A stretch of 64,000 nt of DNA from JBMNMU01 sp050953505 (GTDB taxonomy: Bacteria; Bacillota; Clostridia; Peptostreptococcales; Anaerovoracaceae): assembly GCA_050953505.1 (NCBI GenBank), contig JBMNMU010000001.1, positions 1,426,001 through 1,490,000 of the forward strand, read 5' to 3'. The notes beneath the pieces are model-generated. The model was not told the origin of the DNA and did not search any database. It saw only the letters and a program-made list of their open reading frames with translations. How positions within the stretch are numbered: position 1 is the stretch's first letter; each line of letters opens with the position of its first letter. Of the stretch, positions 35,538 to 45,189 are shown piece by piece. The translations under genes and the position numbers were made by a program.

Positions 35538-35829
35538 AAAGTATCCTCCGAAAGTTTATCTATATTATAACAGAAGAACTGCGTATAAACACAGATCTCT
35601 ATTTTCAATCTTTATAATATCTATAATATCGCCAATTTAACTATTTACATATATTTTAATAATATATATATCTAGATATTGTTGTTAAATGTTATTTTAG
35701 GGGAAGATAGTTTTCTGAATAATTATATTTTGAAGAAATGATTTAGCTCAAAGAATACGGGCATTAATGAATAATTTGATTCATTCATTTTTTGATTATT
35801 CTATTTGCTCGGATAGCAAGACTCTCCCA

Positions 35830-36471
35830 TTATTCAATATCTAAGATTTTTAGTTTAACAAAATTATAGTCTCCTAGGGGACAATTTATAGTCTCCCCTA
35901 TTCTTCGACCTAATAGTGCTTGTGCTATTGGAGAGTGGCTACTGATTTCATTATTATTAATATTTGCATCAGATGTCTCTATTCGTTCATATCTTTTTTC
36001 ATACCGGTCATTTGAATATATCGTTTTTATTTCAAAATAACATTGTACTATTTTGTGTGTTTGTATCGTTGTTATTTTCTTATTATCAATGTGCCTATAT
36101 GTTATAATGTCACCTATTTTAACAATTTCATCTCTTTCGCGCACCAAAAGTGTTTTGCCAATTATGTCTCTACTTCTATGAACACTCTTACCGTTATACT
36201 GGACTATGATTTCTTTTTCATCAAATGCAAGAACAGTTACCCATTCACCTGTTTTTAAAACTTTTAAATCTTGCCCTAAATAAATATGTTTTTTTGCTTT
36301 GTCGGTTTCATAGATTTTTTTTATTAATTGCAAATCTTTGTGATTAATATTATGCGTCTTTTTATTACCGCTTTTATACACCTCATATGATTCCGAATCA
36401 TCTATTATCCAATTTCTATGAGTGTAAGGTATACTATTAGCCAATGGGCGTACCTGTTTTCGTTTAGCCAC
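35830..36471 (-). CDS. Protein with C-terminal GreA/GreB-like domain
   Basis: A 213-residue protein. The last ~70 residues, including SHSPIAQALLGRRIGETI and a beta-rich end, match the C-terminal FKBP-like domain of GreA/GreB, which binds RNA polymerase. The usual N-terminal coiled coil that enters the secondary channel is absent; instead there are ~140 Lys-rich residues of unknown fold (WIIDDSESYEVYKSGNKKTHN onward). It may bind RNA polymerase or another target. It borders the relic BREX locus. Confidence 0.65.
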   Translation of the reverse strand: MAKRKQVRPLANSIPYTHRNWIIDDSESYEVYKSGNKKTHNINHKDLQLIKKIYETDKAKKHIYLGQDLKVLKTGEWVTVLAFDEKEIIVQYNGKSVHRSRDIIGKTLLVRERDEIVKIGDIITYRHIDNKKITTIQTHKIVQCYFEIKTIYSNDRYEKRYERIETSDANINNNEISSHSPIAQALLGRRIGETINCPLGDYNFVKLKILDIE

Positions 36472-36603
36472 AATAAACCTCCTATACCTGGGTAAGTTAT
36501 TATTCTATTAATAAATAGAATACCTTTTTTGGAAAATTTATGCAACCGATAATATATCATATAACGCACTTATGAGGTTTGAGGAATTAATTTTGAAGAA
36601 AAA

Positions 36604-37341
36604 TTATTCTGAAAAAATATTCTGCGGAATTCCAATATCTAGACAAGCAAGCTTCCCGCACCATTTTTGACATTTATCCATTAAGTGAGCATGCTTATAG
36701 CGATGAAAAGCCAAAGTATAATCTGCCTTTACTGTATCAGGGTCTGCTTCTCCTGTGTCACTACTTAATCCGCTTGGCATATCTAAAGCAAAAATAAGGG
36801 TGCCCATGGGCTGTAAATTCATCAAGGTAGTAGCCGTCCGGGCATTTTCTCGCAAATCCCCTGTAAATCCAGTTCCGTAAATGGCATCCACTATAATTTC
36901 TGCCCCCTTAGCCAAGGCTTCCACTTCTTTTTTCTGCTTAGCTATATCATAGATAGTAATGTTTCTTTCACGGCATATCTTCCAATTTGTAATAGCGTCC
37001 TGAGTTTTTGGCTCACCATCTACCAAACATAGACTACAGGAAGCACCTGCCTCAGTAAGCTTTCTTGCTACAACAAAGCCGTCTCCCCCATTATTGCCTT
37101 TCCCACAAAAGATAAGGACTTTTTTACCCTCTACCGGAATTGTTTCCATGATAAATCTAGCGGCCGCTCCTCCTGCATTTTCCATCATTTCATAGTAGGA
37201 TAGACCATTTTCTGCTGCCAATCTTTCGATCTCTTTCATCTGAGCGGCTGTGACTGCTAAGTCCTGATTCTTTTCTTCTTTTGTTTTTTTCTTGTTTTCT
37301 TTTTGTTTTATGATTTTTTCTTGGATCATGGTTTCTCTCAT
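36604..37341 (-). CDS. nnrE: NAD(P)H-hydrate epimerase
   Basis: A 245-residue YjeF_N domain protein. Signatures are AAQMKEIERLAAENGLSYYEMMENAG, FCGKGNNGGDGFVVARKL, DAIYGTGFTGDLR and ALDMPSGLSSDTG. It epimerises the R form of damaged hydrated NAD(P)H so that NnrD can repair it. The dehydratase half is not fused here. The first ~27 residues are Lys/Glu-rich and not part of the fold; the true start may be the in-frame ATG a few codons in. Confidence 0.9.
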   Translation of the reverse strand: MRETMIQEKIIKQKENKKKTKEEKNQDLAVTAAQMKEIERLAAENGLSYYEMMENAGGAAARFIMETIPVEGKKVLIFCGKGNNGGDGFVVARKLTEAGASCSLCLVDGEPKTQDAITNWKICRERNITIYDIAKQKKEVEALAKGAEIIVDAIYGTGFTGDLRENARTATTLMNLQPMGTLIFALDMPSGLSSDTGEADPDTVKADYTLAFHRYKHAHLMDKCQKWCGKLACLDIGIPQNIFSE

Positions 37342-37359
37342 TACTTATACACCTGATTA

Positions 37360-37814
37360 TTATATATTCTTTTTAACTATTTGTATTAGCTTGAAAAGCT
37401 TACTCGAATTAACTAACTCTATTCCATGCTTATGTGCATATTCAACTGAAGTAGATGCAAAATCACTAGTTGTAACAAATATAGCCTTATGCGCATCACT
37501 ATCTATCATTGCCGAATGTAATTTCTGTATTTTTTCTCTACCGATTTTGTTTCGTGAAGAATACAATTTTACCTCAACAACATGCTTAAGGTTGTCTTTC
37601 CACATCACAATATCTTTTCCTCTATCGTTTGCTACAGGTGTGACTTTTGTTTTATACCCTAAAAAGCTATATAGGTTAGCGATATAATTTTCAAAATCCG
37701 TTGGATTTTTCTCATACTCTTTTATTAATTCTTCTATAGTACTATATTTTTTCGCAAGATTTTTCTTATTATATCTTATCATTAGCAATATAAGTACCGC
37801 TATAGTAATAACTA
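37360..37814 (-). pseudogene. 3' part of a membrane-anchored Mrr-like endonuclease gene, split by a composite transposon
   Basis: The remaining frame holds a membrane segment (VITIAVLILLMI) and an Mrr_cat/RecB-like nuclease domain with catalytic D-x(n)-E-x-K: DRGKDIVMW and HVVEVKLYS. Family members cut DNA; two N-terminal membrane helices are common in this subgroup. The gene is cut at 37814/37815 by the IS3 composite; its 5' part continues at 41330-41460. Removing the insert and one copy of ACTA restores a single 194-codon frame. Confidence 0.85.
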
Positions 37815-37886
37815 CCCCCTGTGTTAGGATAGTTGTCGGGTGATGAAAAATATTATATGCTAGTAGCCAAGAGAGAGAGGATCATT

Positions 37887-38375
37887 ATGGCTACCTACAG
37901 TAAAGAATTTAAAGACAAACTAATCAAGCTGATGTTACCACCCGAAAACAAGCCTGTTAAGGAACTGGTTGATGAATATCATGTTCATGAACAAACCCTG
38001 TATAAATGGCGCAAAGGTGCCAAATCCAAAGGAACGGTCTATCCGGACAATGCAGGCTCCAAACAAAAATATTCAAAAGAGATGCAGTTGCAGATTATTA
38101 TTGAGACCAGTCCATTAAATAATTATGAGCTTTCTGAGTATTGCCGACGCAAAGGCATATATGCCGAAGAAATCGAGTCCTGGAAGAAAGCTTTCATCAA
38201 TGGTGAGACGGATGAAGAGTTCAAAATCAAACAAGAACTCAGGGACAGTCAAACGGAACTCAAGCTTACTAAGAAAGAACTGGACCGGAAGGAGAAAGCC
38301 CTTGCCGAAGCCGCTGCACTCCTGGTACTAAAAAAAAAGATGCAAGCGATTTGGAATTCGGACGAGGAAGATTGA
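37887..38375 (+). CDS. IS3-family OrfA (copy 1)
   Basis: A 162-residue protein with N-terminal helix-turn-helix (VKELVDEYHVHEQTLYKWRKG) and a C-terminal leucine-zipper-like coiled coil. ATG 37887 follows GAGAGG; the open frame further upstream has no ribosome binding site. Nine A residues plus G at 38330-38339, near its end, form a slippery site giving an OrfAB fusion. Confidence 0.9.
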   Translation: MATYSKEFKDKLIKLMLPPENKPVKELVDEYHVHEQTLYKWRKGAKSKGTVYPDNAGSKQKYSKEMQLQIIIETSPLNNYELSEYCRRKGIYAEEIESWKKAFINGETDEEFKIKQELRDSQTELKLTKKELDRKEKALAEAAALLVLKKKMQAIWNSDEED

Positions 38376-39430
38376 CCACCCGTTCAAATCGCGTTAAAGT
38401 AGTTGCGGCCATAGATGAAGCAATAGTTTCTGGCGCCAGGCAATTCAAGGCTTGTGAAGTAGTCGGCATCAGCGAGAGGACCTACCAGCGCTGGAAAGTT
38501 CAAGGTGCTGATACAAAAGACGGCCGCCCAGATGCGCTAAGACCAATACCTGCAAACAAGTTGTGTTTGGAGGAAGAGAAGATGATCCTGCAAGCGATGA
38601 ACCAAAAGGAACATCGAAGCCTTTCACCAAATCAAGTTTTCCATAAGCTAATTGATAAACAAGGCATTTACATAGCATCGGTTTCAAGTTTCTATAGGGT
38701 TTTGAGGCATTATGAGCAAATCAATCATCGCGGTTATGCAAAAGCGCCCATGAACAAGAATATTACAACACATTGTGCAACAGGCCCCAATCAAGTATGG
38801 ATGTGGGATATCACCTGGCTTCCAGGTGCCGCAAAAGGAATATATTACTACTTGTACATGATCATTGATTTGTTCAGCCGAAAAGTCGTTGGCTGGGAAA
38901 TCTGGGATCATGAGAGCTCTGAAAATGCCAGTGTTCTTGTGAAAAAGGCTGTATACTCTGAAAACGCATTGCTGAGGAAGGAGCCTTTAGTGTTGCATTC
39001 CGATAATGGTAGTCCGATGAAAGGTGCTTCCCTGCTGACAACGCTGTACAATTTAGGGATCGTGAGGTCGAACAGCAGGCCAAGAGTAAGTAACGACAAC
39101 GCTTATATTGAGTCGATGTTCCGAACGGTCAAATACATGCCCTCTTTTCCCCATAATGGATTTTCCCACATTGAAACTGCTCGCAGATGGGTAGATGCTT
39201 TTGTAGAATATTACAATAATGACCACCACCACAGTAGCTTGAAATTTCTGACTCCCAATCAAAGACACAATGGCTCATCAGAAGATATCCTTAATAGAAG
39301 AAAAGAAATATTGGAAACCGCCAAGGCAAAAAATCCTGAAAGATGGACCGGCCCGGTCCAAGACTGTACAATGGAGCAAGCCGTTTGGCTGAATCCATCG
39401 AAAGAGAAAAGCAAAGAAAAAGTGTGCTAG
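38351..39430 (+). CDS. IS3-family OrfB transposase (copy 1)
   Basis: The DDE integrase half, ~359 residues: DITWLPG (first D), HSDNGSPM (second D) and the IESMFRTVKY region with the final E. It is normally made as OrfAB by a -1 shift at 38330-38339; the shifted frame reads KKDASDLEFGRGRL. The listed start is only the frame limit. Confidence 0.9.
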   Translation: MEFGRGRLTTRSNRVKVVAAIDEAIVSGARQFKACEVVGISERTYQRWKVQGADTKDGRPDALRPIPANKLCLEEEKMILQAMNQKEHRSLSPNQVFHKLIDKQGIYIASVSSFYRVLRHYEQINHRGYAKAPMNKNITTHCATGPNQVWMWDITWLPGAAKGIYYYLYMIIDLFSRKVVGWEIWDHESSENASVLVKKAVYSENALLRKEPLVLHSDNGSPMKGASLLTTLYNLGIVRSNSRPRVSNDNAYIESMFRTVKYMPSFPHNGFSHIETARRWVDAFVEYYNNDHHHSSLKFLTPNQRHNGSSEDILNRRKEILETAKAKNPERWTGPVQDCTMEQAVWLNPSKEKSKEKVC

Positions 39431-39511
39431 CATATTTAAGAAAAGCGACAACTATGTTGACAATCACCGTTTACACCTCAAAAGTGATATAAAATATATG
39501 GGAGGTGTGCT

Positions 39512-39674
39512 ATGTCTGTAACAAAAGCTATAAGCAACAGTCTTTATAACTACCTAAATAATAATGGTTTGGTAACTGATTCAGACCGCATTAGGTACAG
39601 TCTCGACTACATTTGTGCGAGTATCACTAAGATTGCTGTAGTATTAATTATAGGGGCTGTAACGGGAACATTAT
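39512..39674 (+). pseudogene. agrB: agrB fragment (first ~54 codons) trapped between IS copies
   Basis: ATG 39512 with GGGAGGTG four bases upstream encodes MSVTKAISNSLYNYL and RYSLDYICASITKIAVVLIIG, resembling the N-terminus and first membrane helix of AgrB, the protease that processes quorum-sensing peptides. It is cut by IS copy 2 at 39675 and stops inside it. No agrD, agrC or agrA remains. It is probably cargo carried from another locus. Confidence 0.65.
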
Positions 39675-39746
39675 CCCCCTGTGTTAGGATAGTTGTCGGG
39701 TGATGAAAAATATTATATGCTAGTAGCCAAGAGAGAGAGGATCATT

Positions 39747-40235
39747 ATGGCTACCTACAGTAAAGAATTTAAAGACAAACTAATCAAGCTGATGTTACCA
39801 CCCGAAAACAAGCCTGTTAAGGAACTGGTTGATGAATATCATGTTCATGAACAAACCCTGTATAAATGGCGCAAAGGTGCCAAATCCAAAGGAACGGTCT
39901 ATCCGGACAATGCAGGCTCCAAACAAAAATATTCAAAAGAGATGCAGTTGCAGATTATTATTGAGACCAGTCCATTAAATAATTATGAGCTTTCTGAGTA
40001 TTGCCGACGCAAAGGCATATATGCCGAAGAAATCGAGTCCTGGAAGAAAGCTTTCATCAATGGTGAGACGGATGAAGAGTTCAAAATCAAACAAGAACTC
40101 AGGGACAGTCAAACGGAACTCAAGCTTACTAAGAAAGAACTGGACCGGAAGGAGAAAGCCCTTGCCGAAGCCGCTGCACTCCTGGTACTAAAAAAAAAGA
40201 TGCAAGCGATTTGGAATTCGGACGAGGAAGATTGA
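39747..40235 (+). CDS. IS3-family OrfA (copy 2)
   Basis: Identical to OrfA of copy 1 (162 residues, HTH plus coiled coil), same ribosome binding site and slippery A-run at 40190-40199. Confidence 0.9.
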   Translation: MATYSKEFKDKLIKLMLPPENKPVKELVDEYHVHEQTLYKWRKGAKSKGTVYPDNAGSKQKYSKEMQLQIIIETSPLNNYELSEYCRRKGIYAEEIESWKKAFINGETDEEFKIKQELRDSQTELKLTKKELDRKEKALAEAAALLVLKKKMQAIWNSDEED

Positions 40236-41290
40236 CCACCCGTTCAAATCGCGTTAAAGTAGTTGCGGCCATAGATGAAGCAATAGTTTCTGGCGCCAGG
40301 CAATTCAAGGCTTGTGAAGTAGTCGGCATCAGCGAGAGGACCTACCAGCGCTGGAAAGTTCAAGGTGCTGATACAAAAGACGGCCGCCCAGATGCGCTAA
40401 GACCAATACCTGCAAACAAGTTGTGTTTGGAGGAAGAGAAGATGATCCTGCAAGCGATGAACCAAAAGGAACATCGAAGCCTTTCACCAAATCAAGTTTT
40501 CCATAAGCTAATTGATAAACAAGGCATTTACATAGCATCGGTTTCAAGTTTCTATAGGGTTTTGAGGCATTATGAGCAAATCAATCATCGCGGTTATGCA
40601 AAAGCGCCCATGAACAAGAATATTACAACACATTGTGCAACAGGCCCCAATCAAGTATGGATGTGGGATATCACCTGGCTTCCAGGTGCCGCAAAAGGAA
40701 TATATTACTACTTGTACATGATCATTGATTTGTTCAGCCGAAAAGTCGTTGGCTGGGAAATCTGGGATCATGAGAGCTCTGAAAATGCCAGTGTTCTTGT
40801 GAAAAAGGCTGTATACTCTGAAAACGCATTGCTGAGGAAGGAGCCTTTAGTGTTGCATTCCGATAATGGTAGTCCGATGAAAGGTGCTTCCCTGCTGACA
40901 ACGCTGTACAATTTAGGGATCGTGAGGTCGAACAGCAGGCCAAGAGTAAGTAACGACAACGCTTATATTGAGTCGATGTTCCGAACGGTCAAATACATGC
41001 CCTCTTTTCCCCATAATGGATTTTCCCACATTGAAACTGCTCGCAGATGGGTAGATGCTTTTGTAGAATATTACAATAATGACCACCACCACAGTAGCTT
41101 GAAATTTCTGACTCCCAATCAAAGACACAATGGCTCATCAGAAGATATCCTTAATAGAAGAAAAGAAATATTGGAAACCGCCAAGGCAAAAAATCCTGAA
41201 AGATGGACCGGCCCGGTCCAAGACTGTACAATGGAGCAAGCCGTTTGGCTGAATCCATCGAAAGAGAAAAGCAAAGAAAAAGTGTGCTAG
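40211..41290 (+). CDS. IS3-family OrfB transposase (copy 2)
   Basis: Identical to OrfB of copy 1, with the full DDE core. Expressed through -1 frameshifting from OrfA. Confidence 0.9.
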   Translation: MEFGRGRLTTRSNRVKVVAAIDEAIVSGARQFKACEVVGISERTYQRWKVQGADTKDGRPDALRPIPANKLCLEEEKMILQAMNQKEHRSLSPNQVFHKLIDKQGIYIASVSSFYRVLRHYEQINHRGYAKAPMNKNITTHCATGPNQVWMWDITWLPGAAKGIYYYLYMIIDLFSRKVVGWEIWDHESSENASVLVKKAVYSENALLRKEPLVLHSDNGSPMKGASLLTTLYNLGIVRSNSRPRVSNDNAYIESMFRTVKYMPSFPHNGFSHIETARRWVDAFVEYYNNDHHHSSLKFLTPNQRHNGSSEDILNRRKEILETAKAKNPERWTGPVQDCTMEQAVWLNPSKEKSKEKVC

Positions 41291-41329
41291 CATATTTAAG
41301 AAAAGCGACAACTATGTTGACAATCACCG

Positions 41330-41460
41330 ACTATGCCAATTATAAATGGATATTAGTTTATATATTCAATAGCAACACCAAACAATAATAGTATTCCGAA
41401 CAATGTACCTAACTTTTTACGACCGTATCTTCTGTATCTCTGTCTTCTTATTTTTACCAT
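41330..41460 (-). pseudogene. 5' part of the split membrane-anchored Mrr-like gene, with an in-frame stop
   Basis: ATG 41460 (AGAGGG five bases upstream) encodes a basic start, MVKIRRQRYRRYGRKK, and a membrane helix LGTLFGILLLFGVAIEYIN, then TAA at 41353-41355, then YPFIIGIV into the insertion point. Joined to 37814 the frame continues through the second helix and nuclease domain. The stop at codon 36 is probably a later decay mutation. Read alone this would look like a 35-residue gene. Confidence 0.8.
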
Positions 41461-41624
41461 ATTAACCCTCTTAAAATCTGGTCTTTATTAGATATTAAAA
41501 AACAACTGGCCTTTTATACACCTATGACATACCTTTTGTGGCAATATAATCCACTAAAGACCCTGTGATATCTGCACCTTTAATTCAGTGCTCCAGCCTC
41601 TTTATCATCTTTAGAAAATACCCG

Positions 41625-42890
41625 TTATTTAGCGTATCTATAAATTTGTGACCAAATCAAATTTTTTAAATCCATACTTGATTTTGCAACATCTGCGGTT
41701 CTGATATCTACACATCCAATTAACAGAGAAATTTTTTCATCCCCTTCTCCCAATTCTATTGTCATGGGAGGAGTGTTGTGATTCTCGAACTGTGGATATA
41801 TTAAAGCGACAGAATTAATGCCATATATCTTTGCATAGGTATAGACCTGATATATATCTGCCTGACTGATATTTGTGTATATTCCATTCTGATATTTGGG
41901 ATTTTTATACTTTGCATCGGCTATCAGTATTGGCTGCTCTCCTTGACGCAAAACAATGTCAGGCCTCAACGATAAACGAAAATCGTTACTTCGTGCGAAC
42001 AGACGCGTATTTTGATAGGAGGCCGTCGTACTGTCTTCAAAAGCATCAAAGAGCTTATAAAGATAATACTCAAAAAGTTCGTTCAATGGAATAAGAAATG
42101 AACAAACCGTATCATCGCCTTGATAACTTAGAGGTGCCAGATTATAGAAAAACATTCTTGCCATTTCAAAAACCGGCTTAAATGGCATGTTGAGCCGTGT
42201 AAATTTCACTAAATCGAATCGGTCTTTTGAAAGATGGATTTCCCGGGCATCGTCAAGAAGGATAAGCGCTTTCCTAAGATCTTTCTTATTCCCACCATCG
42301 TTAGTTAAGCGTATTAATCTGACACATATGGTTTTTATGATATTATTGATCAAATTGTCATGCTCAAAGCTTTGGTAATTAATGATATGCAAATCCTTTC
42401 GGAAGGGATTTTCTAGAAGGTTAGTAGAAAAATCAATGTGTCCCTTAACATAAGGACTGTTCTCTGAAATAGTGATATATTCACGATTCATCTGCCGAGA
42501 GTAAGTATAAAAAACTTTGGAAGCAAAGATGGAGATAAACACCTCCAAGAGGTCGTTCTGTTCTGCAAAACTGCTTTGTTCTGACAATGCTAGGACTTTA
42601 TTGAATCCGGATACTCTAAGTAAGTTCAACATAACTCGCATGGACTCCCGCTGCTCATTTTCCTCATGAAGTCCAATATCTTCATATATCTTTGGCAATA
42701 TTTGCAATCTTGTCTTGCCCTTAGAAATAAAACCCACATAATGACGCACATGAAGATACCCGTCCAAAGAGATGGAAATCTTGTTTTTGCCTAATAAGTT
42801 GGAGAAGGACAGGATATCATCCATTTGAGCGGGAGTAAGTGATAATTTTTTGGTTCTATCCTCAAATATCGTTAGAAGAGTTTGGGACAT
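41625..42890 (-). CDS. mcrC: McrC, nuclease subunit of a McrBC restriction system
   Basis: A 421-residue protein with the PD-(D/E)xK nuclease core LRPDIVLRQGEQPILIADAKYK in the C-terminal third. McrC pairs with the GTPase McrB to cut DNA containing methylcytosine. ATG 42890 starts one base past the mcrB stop, and the GAGGT ribosome binding site lies inside the last mcrB codons, so translation is coupled. The gene itself is intact. Confidence 0.9.
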   Translation of the reverse strand: MSQTLLTIFEDRTKKLSLTPAQMDDILSFSNLLGKNKISISLDGYLHVRHYVGFISKGKTRLQILPKIYEDIGLHEENEQRESMRVMLNLLRVSGFNKVLALSEQSSFAEQNDLLEVFISIFASKVFYTYSRQMNREYITISENSPYVKGHIDFSTNLLENPFRKDLHIINYQSFEHDNLINNIIKTICVRLIRLTNDGGNKKDLRKALILLDDAREIHLSKDRFDLVKFTRLNMPFKPVFEMARMFFYNLAPLSYQGDDTVCSFLIPLNELFEYYLYKLFDAFEDSTTASYQNTRLFARSNDFRLSLRPDIVLRQGEQPILIADAKYKNPKYQNGIYTNISQADIYQVYTYAKIYGINSVALIYPQFENHNTPPMTIELGEGDEKISLLIGCVDIRTADVAKSSMDLKNLIWSQIYRYAK

Positions 42891-42891
42891 C

Positions 42892-45189
42892 TTATACCTC
42901 ACCTTCATATATGGCTATCAAGGCAGCTTCAAATTCTGATATTCCATTTTCATCAGGTTTTAAACTAAGCTGGATGATTTCTCCGGTCATCGTATCGAAG
43001 AACCCTTTTCCAATAATTTCACCAACTTGATTTACATCATTATAAAAATACTCCATTAGCAAGGGGATTACTTTATAATACCAAACATTAAACAAGTCAT
43101 ATTTCGTAACAAGGTCGTCTCCCAAGAAATAACTATGCCCAATCCGATGGTCACGATCAATTTTTTCAGTTATTCGATTGTTCAGTACCTGCAAAAGCTT
43201 AGCCGGGGCAACATTGCCACCGATAGTCGGATGTTTCCTTTCAACAATGGATGCGTCAGGATTCATCTCGATAAATGCAAAACGACGACGAAGAGCCGTA
43301 TCAAGCAAAGCAATGCTGCGGTCGCTGGTGTTCATCGTTCCAATGAGATAAAGATTTTTGGGTATCGTGAATGGTTTATGGGAATAGGGTAATGTACAGG
43401 AAAGGGTTTCCCGCTTATCCTTTTCTATCAGTGTAATCAGCTCTCCAAATATTTTCGCGATATTTCCGCGATTTATTTCATCAATGATTAAGTAAAACGG
43501 TTGCGCCTCATTTTTAGCATCTTCCTTTGTCTCTAATAAAGAAATCGCATCTGAAATAGATACATTCAGCTTATATATAGAGCCTTGGACCATAATCTTT
43601 TCTTGATTCAGCTCAAAGATGTCCTTTGGTGCTTGTTCAAAGTTTTCTAACCACTGCACTTTTCTACGATGAGGATAGCCAAAACTATCTTCATCGGAAT
43701 AGAAGTAATCGCTAGTTATAACCCCTATTAAACGGATTGTGCGGGGAGAGTTAAATATCATAACAATATCGCCAATATTAACTCTGCTGTAGATTGTTTT
43801 AAGCGTGGGTGGCAACTCAGTGCTTGCCCATTTATTTTCATCCCATTGACTTAGGTCCTCATCCACATCATGCCCGATTGCAATTACACTTTTTTCTTTA
43901 AGTGTCGTGTAGATATGGCCTTCATATTTACGCCCTAGTGAAACTTTCCAAACTTCATTTGCAGTGGAGGTATTTGCCAAAGCATCTGTATGGGCGCCTT
44001 TCTTTTTCTCCTGTATACGACAAGAATCTGCAATTTCCCTGAGAACCCCCGGCTTGACGGGATATGTCATATTTCCGTTTTCATCTAGCTACGGACGGAT
44101 CCCTTCAATAAATTCTTCGTACGAAAATGCTTGATGGAAAGTAATAAATCGGGCACGGCCCTGGGCAGCCACCTGCTTAAATGAGTAAGGTAGTCCATTT
44201 TGTTTTTCAAAGGCTTCAATCATTTTCATTGCCCCATATGTTTTGCCAGTCCCGGGAGGACCATAGAGAATTACATTGGGATTGAACGCCATTAGTTTGG
44301 CGTATTGCTCGTAGTTGGTCAGATCATCAAATTCAATATCGCCGTCATCCTCTGAATCGCCTAAATCAAGCTCTGATTCAGTACTGCAACTGAGTAATTG
44401 CTTCTTAGTGCCGGGCGTTACAGACTGCTTTCGACCAACAATCACATTATCATAAAGAGCCACAGGGCTATCAGCTATAAAGATTCCGTCTGCTGTAAGT
44501 TCATCCAGCAGTGCAGTCAAATATTTATGCTTTTTTGGTGCGTTATCATTTTTCTCTGCTGCGAACTCCAATAGTTGTTGAAGGGAATATTGCTCCGCAC
44601 CATGATCGGTCTTCTCTAAATATAGATTCCATAATACTTCTTTTCGCACAAAAGCCTGTCCATTGTATTCAACAATATCTTTTATTGAGCGACTTTCTGT
44701 GTCCGACGCGACAATACAAATATCAGAAGGTTTAAAGAAAGGCAGGTTTTCCAGTTTTTCTCCTACACAAACGAAAAATCTACGCTTAGATTTGTAGAAA
44801 TCTAATTCAGAAACTTCAGGGCTATTGGCTTCCATGGTAATTGGAATAAACCCAACTCCCTTTGTAGATTTGATTGCCTTATTCAGCAGATTCATATCCG
44901 GCTGGAAAAAACGGCAATTGGCAATGTTTCCTATCAATAATAAGGCGGGGGTGTATTTTTTTATAACACTAAATTTTGCGTCTATAAACCCTTCATTAAT
45001 TTGAAAACCTTCAAACCGAAAGAGCTTTTCAATTGTAGCGCCTTTGACAGGAAGGACATAATCACCGACTTTTAGCCCATTAAAGTGACGGTCTTGAAAA
45101 TCCTCATCCGTGGTCAATATACGATAATAATTTTTATCCAGCTGATCGCCGTTTTTAAACTTACCGACAAATAAATTGCTCACAATCAA
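42892..45189 (-). pseudogene. mcrB: mcrB, GTPase subunit, interrupted by an in-frame amber stop
   Basis: One continuous 766-codon frame except for TAG at 44089-44091. Upstream (366 residues): an N-terminal DNA-recognition-type region, then ILYGPPGTGKT (Walker A) and the start of the AAA+ fold up to FIEGIRP. Downstream: LDENGNMTYPVKPG, an inserted ~100-residue module (VWKVSLGRKYEGHIY to RRKVQWL), then LIIDEINRGNIAKIFGE (Walker B) and GTMNTSDRSIALLDTALRRRFAF (sensor and Arg finger). Relatives usually have Lys at the stop position, so AAG to TAG would explain it. The ATPase core is split; readthrough or a sequencing error are alternatives. Confidence 0.88.

Larger units (their letters stand above)
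37815..39469 (+). mobile_element. IS3-family element, copy 1
   Basis: 1655 bp with imperfect terminal inverted repeats whose best core, ATAGTTGTCG, lies exactly 14 bases inside each end (37829 and complement at 39446). Carries orfA and orfB overlapping at an A-run for -1 frameshifting. Confidence 0.88.
37815..41329 (+). mobile_element. Composite element: two direct IS3-family copies flanking an agrB fragment
   Basis: Two 1655-bp copies that appear identical (37815-39469 and 39675-41329) in direct orientation bracket 205 bases carrying the start of agrB. The whole unit, not each copy, is flanked by the 4-bp direct repeat ACTA (37811-37814 and 41330-41333). Excision restores the interrupted gene in frame, so the structure entered as a unit or grew from an insertion at this site. 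Confidence 0.85.
39675..41329 (+). mobile_element. IS3-family element, copy 2
   Basis: Same 1655 bp as copy 1, offset by 1860 bases; I saw no difference between the copies on reading. Near identity implies recent duplication. Confidence 0.88.

Noticed and set aside
39457..39495. Outward hybrid promoter from the IS end (TTGACA at 39457-39462) driving the agrB fragment.
   Set aside because: No -10 box at 16-18 bases; the nearest TATAAA is about 25 bases away.
41353..41460. A separate 35-residue membrane peptide gene.
   Set aside because: Its frame continues exactly into the Mrr-like gene beyond the transposon, so it is the 5' part of that gene with a nonsense codon.
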